Assembly: GCA_028281535.1 (NCBI GenBank)
Contig: JANQJS010000062.1
Coordinates: forward strand, 1 to 57,697
Length of the DNA: 57,697 nucleotides
Origin: Sedimentisphaerales bacterium
GTDB taxonomy: Bacteria > Planctomycetota > Phycisphaerae > Sedimentisphaerales > SM23-30
Direction: 5' to 3'
The notes below the pieces were generated by a model. The model ran no database searches and was not told where the DNA came from. It worked only from the letters and a program-made list of their open reading frames with translations. Shown here piece by piece: positions 25,387 through 34,878 of this stretch. A program made the translations under genes and the position numbers. The first letter of the stretch is position 1. Each line of letters starts with the position of its first letter.

Positions 25387-26916
25387 ATGTTAGCCAGGGT
25401 CCATAGCGCCGCGATTGTAGGTATTGAAGCGCGTGTTTGTGAAGTTGAGGTCGATGCCGGGCAGGGTAGTTTTGATCGATCGACCATTGTTGGTCTGCCG
25501 GATGCCGCGGTGAAAGAAAGTGAAGATCGCATGCGCAGTGCGATCTTAAATTGCGGCTACAGTTTTCCCAATGAATCAAGCGTGATTAATCTGGCACCTG
25601 CAGATATCAAAAAGGAAGGCCCCAGTTTTGACTTACCCATCGCATTGGGAATGTTATTGGGACAGGGGGTCTTTCAAAGTGAAATTTTATCCAAGTGTTT
25701 GGTGGCAGGTGAACTTGCGTTGGATGGTCGTGTGCGCAGTATCAAAGGCGCACTATCCATGGCGATTTTGGCAAGAGACAAAGGATTTAATTATATACTC
25801 ATCCCTGCAGAGAATGCGACCGAAGCGGCGGTGGTTCAGGATATTCATGTAATTCCTATTGCCTCTCTTACTGAAGCTGTGGGATTTTTATCTGGTCAGC
25901 TTCCACTGGAGCCAACGCTTATTGATATTGATGCTGTGTTTGAGCAGGCTTGTCAGCATGAAATTGATTTCTCGGATGTGAAGGGGCAGGAAAATGTTAA
26001 ACGCGCTTTGACTATTGCTGCGGCAGGCAATCATAATATTCTGATGATTGGTCCTCCTGGTACTGGCAAAACCATGTTGACCAAACGATTGCCGACGATC
26101 TTACCTGCTTTATCATTAGAGGAATCACTTGAAACCACACGCATCCATTCGGTGCTTGGATTACTCAAAGATAACCAACCATTATTGGCCACACGGCCTG
26201 TGCGCACGCCTCATCACAGTGCCAGTGGCCCTTCTTTGGTTGGCGGGGGTACGGTACCTAAGCCGGGTGAACTTTCATTAGCACATAATGGTTTGTTATT
26301 TCTGGATGAATTTCCTGAGTTTAATCGAACGGTTTTGGAAACGATTCGTCAGCCATTGGAAGATGGTTCTGTGACGATTGCTCGAGCGGCTGGGACCTTG
26401 ACCTTCCCTGCTAATATTATGTTGGTTGCTGCGATGAATCCTTGTCCTTGTGGCTACTTAACAGATACAAAACGAAAATGTAAATGTACACCCAATCAGG
26501 TCGAACGATATTTGAGTAAAATTTCCGGACCATTGGTGGATCGGATTGATATTCATGTGGATGTACCCGCTGTTGCTTTCAATGAATTAACCAGTGAAAA
26601 AGAGGGAAGTGGATCAGGGCAGTTACATCTGGATGTGAATAAAGCACGTGCATTTCAAAAACAACGATTTACCGATAAGGCCATTCGTGCCAATAGTCAG
26701 ATGAGTAGCCGTCAAGTTAGAGAGTATTGTAAATTGGATGAAGAAGGCACCATGATGATTAAGCAGGCGGTGTATGAATTAGGCTTAAGTGCCCGCGCTC
26801 ATGATAAAGTTTTAAAAGTGGCTCGCACGATTGCGGATGTGGAAGAAAGTCAAAATGTTCAAGCAACTCATATAGCTGAAGCAATTCAGTATCGACGGTT
26901 GGATCGCAATCTTTAA
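25387..26916 (+). CDS. comM: ComM/YifB-family Mg-chelatase-like AAA+ ATPase
   Basis: The 509-residue protein begins LARVHSAAIVGIEAR, the normal ComM start, followed by a Lon-protease-like fold domain and an AAA+ module. Walker A is GPPGTGKTM, the sensor region contains MNPCPCGY, and the tail holds the YRRLDR end typical of the family. ComM helicases act in branch migration during natural transformation in some bacteria. The ATG at 25387 has GGGAGG upstream. An in-frame TTG at 25339 would add 16 unlikely residues. The stop overlaps by 4 bases the stop of the convergent response regulator. Confidence 0.94.
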   Translation: MLARVHSAAIVGIEARVCEVEVDAGQGSFDRSTIVGLPDAAVKESEDRMRSAILNCGYSFPNESSVINLAPADIKKEGPSFDLPIALGMLLGQGVFQSEILSKCLVAGELALDGRVRSIKGALSMAILARDKGFNYILIPAENATEAAVVQDIHVIPIASLTEAVGFLSGQLPLEPTLIDIDAVFEQACQHEIDFSDVKGQENVKRALTIAAAGNHNILMIGPPGTGKTMLTKRLPTILPALSLEESLETTRIHSVLGLLKDNQPLLATRPVRTPHHSASGPSLVGGGTVPKPGELSLAHNGLLFLDEFPEFNRTVLETIRQPLEDGSVTIARAAGTLTFPANIMLVAAMNPCPCGYLTDTKRKCKCTPNQVERYLSKISGPLVDRIDIHVDVPAVAFNELTSEKEGSGSGQLHLDVNKARAFQKQRFTDKAIRANSQMSSRQVREYCKLDEEGTMMIKQAVYELGLSARAHDKVLKVARTIADVEESQNVQATHIAEAIQYRRLDRNL

Positions 26917-27566
26917 TGTTCTGTAGAGGTTAAGCCTTCACGAATGGCATATTTGGTGAGTTGAGCAATGTTGTCAATTTTTAATTTCTTCATGATATGT
27001 ACTCGATGTGTTTCAACCGTTTTTGGGCTGATGTTACATGCTTGGGCAACGCCTTTGGTAGATTTACCTTCAGCGAAGAGTTGCAGAATTTCACATTCGC
27101 GTCGGGTTAAAATCGAGTGCACTGAAAAATCCATTCCATCAAGGTTATTCATGATATCTTCAATATTAATATCCGTGATGTCCGGACTTAAATAATGTTT
27201 ATTGTTCATCACCAGTTTAATGGCTTGGGTTAATTCTGTGAAAGGGCAGTGTTTTAACAGATAGCCACTCGCACCTGCTTTGAACATTTCGATAACGAAC
27301 CGTTTGTCAGGTTGCATAGTTAAGGCAATGACCTTCATTTCTGGAATATTTCTAAGCAATTCACGCGTCGCATTGATGCCATTTAAATCGGGCATCGCCA
27401 CATCAATGATTGACAGATCTGGAAAAACTTGATCAGCCAGTTCAATAGCTTGTTTGCCATTTTCTGCTTCGCCGACGACAACTAAATCAGCCTGTTTTTC
27501 TAGAAGAGATTTTAATCCATCTCGAAAGATCTGATGATCATCTGCAATTAAAATTTTAAGTGCCAT
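26913..27566 (-). CDS. NarL/FixJ-family response regulator
   Basis: The receiver domain (residues 1-125) has the phosphoacceptor Asp55 in IIDVAMPD, DD near residues 10-11 and the conserved Lys in the LLKHC strand region. A LuxR-type HTH follows (TRRECEILQLFAEGKST, ISPKTVETHRVHIMKKL). Total length (217 aa) is normal. It begins right at the stop of the sensor kinase gene (TAAATG), so the two are a cognate pair. Confidence 0.95.
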   Translation of the reverse strand: MALKILIADDHQIFRDGLKSLLEKQADLVVVGEAENGKQAIELADQVFPDLSIIDVAMPDLNGINATRELLRNIPEMKVIALTMQPDKRFVIEMFKAGASGYLLKHCPFTELTQAIKLVMNNKHYLSPDITDINIEDIMNNLDGMDFSVHSILTRRECEILQLFAEGKSTKGVAQACNISPKTVETHRVHIMKKLKIDNIAQLTKYAIREGLTSTEH

Positions 27567-30254
27567 TTAATAACCCCCATGGTCTAGATGAGCGTTTAAA
27601 GTAATAGTGGTTCCTTTTTTGAGTGTAGATTCTATCTTCAGGTTGCCACCAAGGTATTTTAAACGCTCTCGAATATTAAACAAACCAAAACCGCTTTTTT
27701 TTCGGTCCATCGATTGTAATTTATTTATATCAAATCCAATGCCATCATCTTTAATATTGATTTGAATCAGATCGTTTATTTTTTGAATATTAATTTGGAT
27801 AGAGGATGCCTGGGCATGTTTTATCGTATTAATTAAAACTTCTTGAACAGACTGATATAAGGTAATTCGCGTTTCTTCGCTCAAAGGTTTATCAAGAGCA
27901 TCGTCTAACAATTGGCATTGAATACCATGTTTTTTTTCTGTATTTTCAAGTAGGCGTTCAATGGCTGCTTCCAAGCCAAACTCGTACAACTCAGGTGGGC
28001 TTAAATCCAACATCAATTCGCGAGAAAAATGGATCGACTTTTCGATCGTATCGATGACGTCTTGAACAATGATCTGATGTTGATCTGAAACATTATGACT
28101 GAGTTCGCTTAATTTCATACTGGAAATAGCTAGTAGTGCTCCCAATTGATCATGAAGTGCCGTTGCGATACGTCGTCTGGATTTTTCTTCTGTCAGCGAA
28201 AGTTCAGAAGCCAGAGAACGAAGTTTTTCCTGGTTTTCAAGTAATTTTAGATCAGCTTCTCTTCGATCCGTGATATCTCGATCAACGCCAATATAACCTT
28301 TCAATTGATTCGTTTGAGGATCAACCAATGCAACGGCATGGCTTTCCAAATATCGATACTGTCCATCTTTATGCTGCCATCGAATGACCCAGTCTTTCCA
28401 GCTCTGTTTTTTTTCGATGAGATCAGGTAAAATAGCTTCAATCGTTTTTCGATCATCGGGATGCATAAAGCTTAAACTGCTTTTTCCAATGATTTCATCG
28501 ACGCGATATCCAAGAATATTTTCAATCGCTGAGTTACTGAAGACGTGTACACCTTCGGTATTGATTTCCCAAATCCATTCCTGAGTGGTTTCCACGATCG
28601 AACGATATTTTTCTTCGCTGACACTTAATGCCTGATCAGCGACTTTAACATTGAGTGCATTCACAAAGACCTGGCGAATCATTTTTAATAAATTGATTTC
28701 ATCTTCTGTCCATTGTTTTTTATTTGTATCGCCAAATCCCATAAAGCCGATAATTTTTCCTGTTGAAATAATGGGAATGTCAATCACCGCATTTAACCCC
28801 AGGCTTTTTTGGATACCTTTTTCTACACTGGCATCTGGTGGCAGATCATCTACCGAATTAACAATGACCATTTCATTCGCTCTAATTTGATTCATCCACC
28901 AGGGCATGGCCGTTGCATCCAGATTTTTTAATTCGGCCAAATCCCCTTTGATCGCATCTGTTGACCAATAATGTGTCATCGAAAAATGATCGCCATCATC
29001 ACTAAAGAAGAACAAATAACCCATTGCTACATTTGCAAAGCGGCCAATTTCTCCGAGCGCATCGATGATGGTCTGATCCACTTGATTGGGTGAGATATTA
29101 ATAAACCGTGTTGAGATTTCTAAAATCAATCGATCAAAGTCCGCACGGTACCGAATCGATTCTTCAGCCAGCTTGCGATCCGTGATATCTCGGCCTACAG
29201 ATTGATATTCAATAATTCTTCCGAGTGGGTCAAAGACACCTCGGTCGACCCATTGATTCCAGGCAACACTGCCATCACTGCGGAGCACACGATGTTCATC
29301 AACGACGAGCGGATTTTTGGGAGTAATCGATTTGATTTTCTTTTTTATTTTGTTTAAATCTTTTTCATAGATTTGAGAAAAGAAACTTTTACCTATCAGT
29401 TCTTCTCTTGGGTAACCAAAATATCGACAATAGCTTTCATTGACAAAAGTGCGCACGCCATCAGGTAACCAACGGACAATAAATTCCGTTTGATCTTCAA
29501 CAACATTTCGGTAGCGTAATTCACTATTAATCAGAGCTTTTGATGTCAAAGAATAACTTCGATGCATTAACATCAACGCTAAAGGGATGAGAATAACAAT
29601 GACACCGACACCAAATCCCCAGGGACTGGCCGCTTCTGTTGCCAGGTGTTCTATTTCTTTGATAGGTATGTGAACCAGGATGCCATGATTAAGCGTATTT
29701 GAGTAGCTGAATCCGACAACTTGTTTTTGGCCTGAAAGTGTAATATTTTCGCCCCAATATTCTTGCTGATTCTTGAGTAGATCACCAATTGTCTTGCAAT
29801 GCGTATTGTTTTCTGTTGTATCTAAAGGAAGATCAGTGACGATGCCACCTTCCATATTTTCATTTGCTGTGCAAACGACCATCTTTCCATGAGGATCGAC
29901 CACGCAAAGAAATGCCTGGGTCGAAGACTGCTCAAGTTGGTCCCATAAATGTTTGATCTGAAAAAAAGAAAAGGCGTCAAGGTTGTCTGTGTCGGTTTGG
30001 GAGGTATAGGGATAATTAGCAATACTCCGAGCGACGGTCAGGTTTCGTTTGGCAGCCTGTTGAAAGAAGATCTGTCGGCTCATATGATACGCTAACCAGC
30101 CAACGAGAATGGATGTGATAATGGCAAAAATACCGACAAGTATTGCTAAAAGGGCTGGGCGATTATATTGTTTGTTAGGATACATTGAATATGAACCACT
30201 TGTGTCATGTGACAAGTTTGAATGTGGTGTATCCTGCGATATCGTTTGGTCCAT
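27567..30254 (-). CDS. Membrane sensor histidine kinase with PAS and GAF domains
   Basis: The domain order (895 aa from the ATG at 30254) is a membrane helix at about 35-57, an extracytoplasmic sensing region of about 150 residues, and a second helix at about 212-228. These are followed by PAS, GAF and PAS domains, a HisKA_3 dimerisation helix with His701 in ALHDQLGA, and a HATPase_c domain ending with FGLFNIRERL. This is the NarX/DegS type that phosphorylates NarL-type regulators. An upstream GTG at 30308 is an alternative start, but GGGTGG precedes the ATG. The signal is not evident. Confidence 0.94.
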   Translation of the reverse strand: MDQTISQDTPHSNLSHDTSGSYSMYPNKQYNRPALLAILVGIFAIITSILVGWLAYHMSRQIFFQQAAKRNLTVARSIANYPYTSQTDTDNLDAFSFFQIKHLWDQLEQSSTQAFLCVVDPHGKMVVCTANENMEGGIVTDLPLDTTENNTHCKTIGDLLKNQQEYWGENITLSGQKQVVGFSYSNTLNHGILVHIPIKEIEHLATEAASPWGFGVGVIVILIPLALMLMHRSYSLTSKALINSELRYRNVVEDQTEFIVRWLPDGVRTFVNESYCRYFGYPREELIGKSFFSQIYEKDLNKIKKKIKSITPKNPLVVDEHRVLRSDGSVAWNQWVDRGVFDPLGRIIEYQSVGRDITDRKLAEESIRYRADFDRLILEISTRFINISPNQVDQTIIDALGEIGRFANVAMGYLFFFSDDGDHFSMTHYWSTDAIKGDLAELKNLDATAMPWWMNQIRANEMVIVNSVDDLPPDASVEKGIQKSLGLNAVIDIPIISTGKIIGFMGFGDTNKKQWTEDEINLLKMIRQVFVNALNVKVADQALSVSEEKYRSIVETTQEWIWEINTEGVHVFSNSAIENILGYRVDEIIGKSSLSFMHPDDRKTIEAILPDLIEKKQSWKDWVIRWQHKDGQYRYLESHAVALVDPQTNQLKGYIGVDRDITDRREADLKLLENQEKLRSLASELSLTEEKSRRRIATALHDQLGALLAISSMKLSELSHNVSDQHQIIVQDVIDTIEKSIHFSRELMLDLSPPELYEFGLEAAIERLLENTEKKHGIQCQLLDDALDKPLSEETRITLYQSVQEVLINTIKHAQASSIQINIQKINDLIQINIKDDGIGFDINKLQSMDRKKSGFGLFNIRERLKYLGGNLKIESTLKKGTTITLNAHLDHGGY

Positions 30255-30730
30255 CTTAATTACCACCCAATTTAACGTTAGCCAAAGTTTGATTTTGAAG
30301 TGGGGCACTGGCTAAGAAGCTTTTGTCGTTCAGATTTACTAAAGATCATAACTTTGACGAGGTTTCACAATAATGGTCCGGCCTAAAGGTTTAGTCATTA
30401 TTGATCTATATACTAAATCACATAGTTTTTCTCACTTCAATAAAAATATCAGAGATCTATTTTAAAATGATTCTAAAGATTTAATGTAAAACTGATTACA
30501 ATTTTAAATTAAACTCGATGAATGATTTTACGATTGAAAATCTAGTGTGGTTCATTGTCTGCTATCCCAATATTTCAATAAATGGTGATTTTAATACTGA
30601 TATCACACTATAAACGCCCTATAACTTGCGGGTCGGGTCCTATAATTTATTATGCGGGTGTTAATTCATACAATTTACCTAGGTTAAACGACAATGTTAC
30701 AGGAATTAATAATTTACCCCTTGTTTTTTT

Positions 30731-30758
30731 TTGTTTTGGATTATATTTGAGGTATACT
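30731..30758 (+). promoter_or_regulatory. Candidate sigma-70 type promoter for the PEP-CTERM gene
   Basis: TTGTTT and TATACT are separated by 16 bases, close to the -35/-10 consensus. The promoter lies about 90 bases upstream of the PEP-CTERM start codon. A short inverted repeat GGTAT/ATACC overlaps the -10 box and could bind a regulator. Confidence 0.4.
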
Positions 30759-30785
30759 GTAGGCATACCACAATGGGAACCAAAG

Positions 30786-30805
30786 GTTTTACTTGGGGGT
30801 AAAAC
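30786..30805 (+). other. Leader hairpin of the PEP-CTERM gene
   Basis: GTTTTAC and GTAAAAC form a 7-base-pair stem around TTGGGG, followed by an AT-rich stretch. It lies in the predicted leader and ends 45 bases before the start codon. It may be a partial terminator or a stability element. Confidence 0.35.
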
Positions 30806-30850
30806 AATACTTTTATTTTAGATTAGGTTTTTCTAGTCGGAGAGAGATAT

Positions 30851-31696
30851 ATGAGAACCTTGTTACTTTCGCTACTTTTATTGTGCGCGCTGAATCCTAT
30901 ACATGCCCAAGCCGCTTCTACCGATGAACCATTTACCCTTTTGTCTGAAGGAAAGATTTCCTTTAAGAAAGCTTCCCAGATTACAGGTCTGGTGGGGGCA
31001 ACTGGACAAATCAAATTAGCTGACCAGGTTCAGATTGTGGGTGATCTGTTTTCATCCAGTGATATCCTTGCAGCCAGTGGGGCACTGATTCAGGGAGACA
31101 CATTTACCAATGTGGATCTATCAGAAACATTACAGTCGATTAATATTTCCCCTATTCTTGGCAATTCAGTGGATAATGGTCCGCTAGAAGATATTCTTTT
31201 AGATAAATCTGGACAAACAACCTTAGATCCTGGAAATTTTGGTGATGTAAAATTAAAGAAGGATTCTATCCTAACATTGACCGCAGGAACCTATTTCTTT
31301 GATAATCTTAAATTGGCTAAGGGTGCGAAGGTGATTGCTGATACATCTCAAGGAGATGTTCTGGTTAATCTAATCCAGAAACTAAAGACCGCAAAGCAGT
31401 CAGAAATTACCCATGAAGGTGATTCTGATTTTATCATCTCTGTGGATGGTAAAATTAATATAGGAAAAGATAATAATATTGTCGCTGATATTGTCGGTTT
31501 GGATAAAATAAAGATTGGTAATTTCAGTTCAGTAAAAGGCCATTATTATAGCAGTTCAAATATCACTGTTGGTAAAGGTGTCACGGTTGAAACCCCAGAA
31601 GCAGAATCAACACAAGTTGTTATCCCTGAACCAGCGACCGTTTTGCTGCTGACGGCAAGTTTACCTCTACTGCGTTATCATAGACGTCGAGCTTAA
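30851..31696 (+). CDS. PEP-CTERM sorting-signal protein
   Basis: A signal peptide (residues 1-22, ending HAQAA) leads into a repetitive beta-helix like region rich in short hydrophobic strands (residues 30-260). The C-terminus is VIPEPATVLLL, a hydrophobic stretch and the basic RYHRRRA tail, which is the PEP-CTERM signal processed by exosortase. No exosortase gene is in the window. The product should be exported and anchored or released at the surface, perhaps in an extracellular matrix. GAGAGAG precedes the ATG. Confidence 0.85.
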   Translation: MRTLLLSLLLLCALNPIHAQAASTDEPFTLLSEGKISFKKASQITGLVGATGQIKLADQVQIVGDLFSSSDILAASGALIQGDTFTNVDLSETLQSINISPILGNSVDNGPLEDILLDKSGQTTLDPGNFGDVKLKKDSILTLTAGTYFFDNLKLAKGAKVIADTSQGDVLVNLIQKLKTAKQSEITHEGDSDFIISVDGKINIGKDNNIVADIVGLDKIKIGNFSSVKGHYYSSSNITVGKGVTVETPEAESTQVVIPEPATVLLLTASLPLLRYHRRRA

Positions 31697-31710
31697 GGAT
31701 TCGGTTTATC

Positions 31711-33117
31711 CTATAGCTTGACAGAGCCATTGAGCTTATTGAGCCCATTGAGTGCTGCGATTCGGTAGCCCTCGGCAAAGGTTGGGTAATTAAAGATTTG
31801 ATCCACGAAGTAGTTAATTCGTGCGCGAAAATCAATAGCCAGTTGACCAATATGAATCAGTTCGGTTGCACCTGAACCGATGATATGCACTGCAAGTACT
31901 TCCAGTGTTTCCGCATGGAATATTAATTTAAACATTCCCGATGTGTCCGCAGTAATTGGCCCACGACCTATTTCATAAAAGTAGGCTTTACCTACCTGAT
32001 AGTGAATACCTTTTTCTTTGAGTTGCTCTTCTGTTGGACCAATGGATGACACTTCAGGAATGGTGTAGATGCCATAAGGAAAAAATTCAGGAAACTGATG
32101 CGTTTTCAGTGCGAAAGCATTTCGTACAGCCAGTCGACCTTGCTCCATAGAAGTTGCCGCTAATGCCGGACTGCCAATGACATCGCCTGCTGCATATATA
32201 TTCGGGTTGGTCGATTGGAATAATGCATTGACCGAAATATACCCACGGTCAGTTAATTCGACACCCACATTATCCAGCTGCAATGAATCGGCATTAGCAA
32301 CCCGCCCCAACGCGGCAAATAAGCATTGAGCTTGCACGCGTTCACCACTCTCTAATAAAACTTCCGCTTGGTTGTCAGGTGTTTTGGTAATAGATACGAT
32401 AGGGTGGCCTAGTTTAAATTCTACCCCCATCTGCTGAATGTATTCAACAAAACGTTGAGATATTTCACGATCTAAAAGATCTAAAGGACGATCTTGCTTA
32501 TCGACCAAAATTACTTTTGTACCTAACGCTGCAAACATCGTTGCATATTCACTACCGATGATACCAGAGCCTAAAACCATCATGCTTTCTGGCAGATGAT
32601 CGATTTTTAATAACTGATCTGAATCTAGAATCGTATCTTTATCAAATGGTATATCGATGGGATTACGAGGACGAGATCCTGTACAAATCAACGTGCGATC
32701 TGTTTCTATCAGACATGTCGGTTGGTAATCATCATCAACCACTTCTATCAGGTGGTCGGTATTAAATCGAGCCAAACCAGAAATCAATTCGATACCATTC
32801 TTAGCAAACTGGCGGTTGATCAGAGCCTGCTCATCACTGAGAACTTTATGAAGTCGAAAGTTTAAATCGTTGATGGAAATGTTATCTTTCGTATTGCTGC
32901 GGCCATAATAGCTGCGCTCTAGAAATCCAGTCAAATCCAATACCGATTCTCGGAAGGTTTTTGATGGGATGGTACCGCTATGTAGGCAAGCGCCACCAAT
33001 ATCACAGGTCTTATCAACCAAAATTACTTTTTTACCTAATTTGGCAGCTTGAATCGCTCCCTTTTGACCGGCAGGACCGGAACCAATGACCACTAAATCA
33101 GCCTGGATGGATTTCAT
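31711..33117 (-). CDS. sthA: Soluble pyridine nucleotide transhydrogenase
   Basis: This flavoprotein of the pyridine nucleotide-disulfide reductase family exchanges hydride between NADPH and NAD. It shows the FAD motif GSGPAGQKGA, the NAD(P) motif GSGIIGSEYA, and ALGRVANADSL. The redox disulfide is broken: the motif reads GGACLHSGTIPSK, with Thr where dihydrolipoamide dehydrogenase has the second Cys. This is the known hallmark of SthA. The ATG at 33117 gives 468 aa, the usual length; earlier in-frame starts add 40 unlikely residues and cross a terminator-proximal region. Confidence 0.92.
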   Translation of the reverse strand: MKSIQADLVVIGSGPAGQKGAIQAAKLGKKVILVDKTCDIGGACLHSGTIPSKTFRESVLDLTGFLERSYYGRSNTKDNISINDLNFRLHKVLSDEQALINRQFAKNGIELISGLARFNTDHLIEVVDDDYQPTCLIETDRTLICTGSRPRNPIDIPFDKDTILDSDQLLKIDHLPESMMVLGSGIIGSEYATMFAALGTKVILVDKQDRPLDLLDREISQRFVEYIQQMGVEFKLGHPIVSITKTPDNQAEVLLESGERVQAQCLFAALGRVANADSLQLDNVGVELTDRGYISVNALFQSTNPNIYAAGDVIGSPALAATSMEQGRLAVRNAFALKTHQFPEFFPYGIYTIPEVSSIGPTEEQLKEKGIHYQVGKAYFYEIGRGPITADTSGMFKLIFHAETLEVLAVHIIGSGATELIHIGQLAIDFRARINYFVDQIFNYPTFAEGYRIAALNGLNKLNGSVKL

Positions 33118-33206
33118 AAACCTTCTCAAAACCCCCAATGTAGAAAAAACCAATAACGAGCACTCTTTGTAGTCAAAAGCGAGTGGGGGTACAAGTAAAA
33201 ACTCGA

Positions 33207-33255
33207 TTAAAAAAACAACCTTCTCACCAGTGCACATGGTAGAAGGTTGTTTTAA
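33207..33255 (-). terminator. Strong intrinsic terminator of the lipoprotein operon
   Basis: AAAACAACCTTCT (33212-33224) and AGAAGGTTGTTTT (33241-33253) are exact reverse complements. Inside, ACCA/TGGT adds four more pairs with one bulged C. On the minus strand the stem is followed by a T run, and it starts about 25 bases past the lipoprotein stop. It separates that operon from sthA. Confidence 0.85.
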
Positions 33256-33278
33256 AGGATTGATAAGTTTGCCTAGGT

Positions 33279-34064
33279 TTACTTTACAGATGATACTTGT
33301 GTGAGTGGACGTTTAAAGAGTGCAATGCTAGGTCGTTTTTGGCTAAATCCTACATTTTCGATGGTAAAACTTGTGCCAGGATCGTTACCTGTTGGATTCC
33401 ATCCAGGGTAGAATGTCATCTTGGCTGGAACTTTTAATCCTGATATTTCCTGCCACTCGTTAAAAACCCAGGTGACACGGTCAACATCTGGATTTTCAGA
33501 AACAGAATGGTGAATCAGGGCTAATTCGTTAGTTTGTGGATTAACCAAGATGATATATTCATCCTTTTCGGAATGACCAACACCGCTGGAGAAAGTAATT
33601 TTATAAGAGTTATAATCACTGCCACGGAAACTAAGTATACCATTATTAGATGCCTGTACACCTGGGTCACTAAATACGAATGGCATTCCTATAAAATAGA
33701 AGGAGCCTAAAAGGTAAAAGCGTGGCGGTAGACCTAATGCTTTGTCATTTGGCTGAGCCCATGCTTGTTGCCCATCATAGCCTGCTGTGAATAGGTGGCT
33801 ATCAATGCGATGTAGTCGTTGTTCTAGGTCAACGGTTGTTGTATTCGGTTGGGCAACTTGTTGGCTAAGTGGAAAACCATTGAGCGTATAAGTGAATGAT
33901 TTATGTTTTTTCCATTGACTTAATCCCCCATGGGCATCAAATGTTTTGGTTAAAGGGTGTGATGCTTGTTGTAATGGTGTGATGTTACAACCGACATTAA
34001 ATATGACCATGGTGACTAAAAGTGTTATGAAGACTAAGCTTCTTTTGACGTATAATGTTTTCAT
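33279..34064 (-). CDS. Predicted lipoprotein of unknown function
   Basis: The 261-residue protein has an N-terminal hydrophobic stretch followed by the lipobox-like VGC with Cys26. The mature part begins with KTFDAHGGLSQWKKHKSFTY. It is beta-rich throughout and ends in a segment on footprint-like WQEISGLKVPAKMTFYPGW. The overall form recalls LolA-like or outer-membrane lipoprotein beta-folds. The gene is downstream of the AhpD-like gene with a 50-base gap and shares its sigma-54 promoter and terminator. The function is not known. Confidence 0.78.
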   Translation of the reverse strand: MKTLYVKRSLVFITLLVTMVIFNVGCNITPLQQASHPLTKTFDAHGGLSQWKKHKSFTYTLNGFPLSQQVAQPNTTTVDLEQRLHRIDSHLFTAGYDGQQAWAQPNDKALGLPPRFYLLGSFYFIGMPFVFSDPGVQASNNGILSFRGSDYNSYKITFSSGVGHSEKDEYIILVNPQTNELALIHHSVSENPDVDRVTWVFNEWQEISGLKVPAKMTFYPGWNPTGNDPGTSFTIENVGFSQKRPSIALFKRPLTQVSSVK

Positions 34065-34114
34065 TACTTCTATCCTTTTGTGTTTTGGTTTTTAAATTTG
34101 ATACAATTTAAACG

Positions 34115-34672
34115 TTAGTATTGTGCTATTGTTTTTGAAAGCTTTGGGGCCTTGGGAAAATCAATTTCTGTTTGAGTTGAAATATTAAATAAGTTTGTAA
34201 AAAGATTAAAAGAGACATTGCTAATAATTTCAGCAATGTTGCCATTGGAAAATCCAGCTTGTCGCAAAAGATCAAAATCATTTTGTGAAAGTTGGCCGTG
34301 TGTGTTTAAAAGTTTTTGTGCAAACTCGAGGGCGACATTTGTTTTTGGGTCTGTTGCTTGTCCTTGGCGAGCATCTTGAATGGTTTCATCGCTAAGGCCG
34401 ATTGACTGTCCGATGGCAGAATGGGCTGCAAGGCAATACTGGCACTCACTGGCTTGCGCTGTGACAAGGGCAATCTGTTCTCGCAACTGGCCTGATAGGG
34501 TGCCCTTGGAAAGGGCCTCAGATCCTGCTAGATAAAAGTTGAGTGCTGCGGGTGAGTGGGCTAAAACTTTCATCATGTTTGGGATCATGCCCAATTTTTT
34601 TTCCAGGCTGGTTAATTGTTGCTGAACTTTTTCGTTGGTTTGTTCTAGGGTGACAGGGTTGATGTTTGCCAT
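34115..34672 (-). CDS. Carboxymuconolactone decarboxylase/AhpD-like protein
   Basis: This 185-residue all-helical protein has the AhpD-type redox motif ECQYCLAAH with Cys77, Cys80 and His84, preceded by EQIALVTAQ. Family members are alkylhydroperoxidase-type or peroxidase-related enzymes that reduce peroxides by a CxxC pair. AAGGAGA lies seven bases before the ATG. The gene is first in the operon with the lipoprotein and has a sigma-54 type promoter about 57 bases upstream. The divergent neighbour is the probable activator. Confidence 0.9.
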   Translation of the reverse strand: MANINPVTLEQTNEKVQQQLTSLEKKLGMIPNMMKVLAHSPAALNFYLAGSEALSKGTLSGQLREQIALVTAQASECQYCLAAHSAIGQSIGLSDETIQDARQGQATDPKTNVALEFAQKLLNTHGQLSQNDFDLLRQAGFSNGNIAEIISNVSFNLFTNLFNISTQTEIDFPKAPKLSKTIAQY

Positions 34673-34728
34673 TGTTATTCTCCTTATAAATAATCGATTT
34701 AAAATTTATTGAACTTGGTAATCTTAAT

Positions 34729-34744
34729 AACAAAGTCCGTGCCA
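34729..34744 (-). promoter_or_regulatory. Sigma-54 (-24/-12) promoter of the AhpD-like operon
   Basis: Read on the minus strand the site is TGGCACGGACTTTGTT. The -24 TGGCACG is perfect, the spacing to the -12 element is right, and TTTGT replaces TTGC there. The predicted transcript starts about 45 bases before the start codon. The divergent gene encodes a sigma-54 activator with GAFTGA, which makes the call stronger than the sequence alone. Confidence 0.7.
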
Positions 34745-34812
34745 AAAGATGGAATGGTATATATCTTGTTGTTATATATTGTTTTATATTTGTTTTTATT
34801 TTTGTGTGTTTG

Positions 34813-34863
34813 TAACGAAATATCGTTAATAATGAAAATTCGTTGAAATATGACGATATTTCA
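34813..34863. promoter_or_regulatory. Two palindromic activator sites
   Basis: TAACGA-AATA-TCGTTA (34813-34828) and TGAAATAT-GACG-ATATTTCA (34844-34863) are perfect inverted repeats whose centres are 33 bases apart, about three helical turns. They lie about 70-120 bases upstream of the sigma-54 promoter, the usual place for enhancers, and directly in front of the activator gene. They are likely sites of the neighbouring regulator, giving activation of one side and autoregulation of the other. Confidence 0.65.
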
Positions 34864-34878
34864 TTATAGTGGGTATTT

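Larger units (their letters stand above)
30309..30850. other. 542-base gap upstream of a PEP-CTERM gene
   Basis: The divergent gap is AT-rich and carries no acceptable gene; a frame at 30582-30821 lacks a ribosome site and has implausible composition. It holds a candidate promoter at 30731-30758 and a small hairpin at 30786-30805 close to the PEP-CTERM gene. Confidence 0.5.

Noticed and set aside
30582-30821. Plus-strand frame of 79 codons
   Set aside because: It covers the predicted promoter of the PEP-CTERM gene, has no ribosome site, and shows no recognisable protein pattern.
31711-33117. Dihydrolipoamide dehydrogenase or mercuric reductase
   Set aside because: The second Cys of the redox motif is Thr (GGACLHSGTIPSK), which fits SthA and excludes a disulfide reductase.
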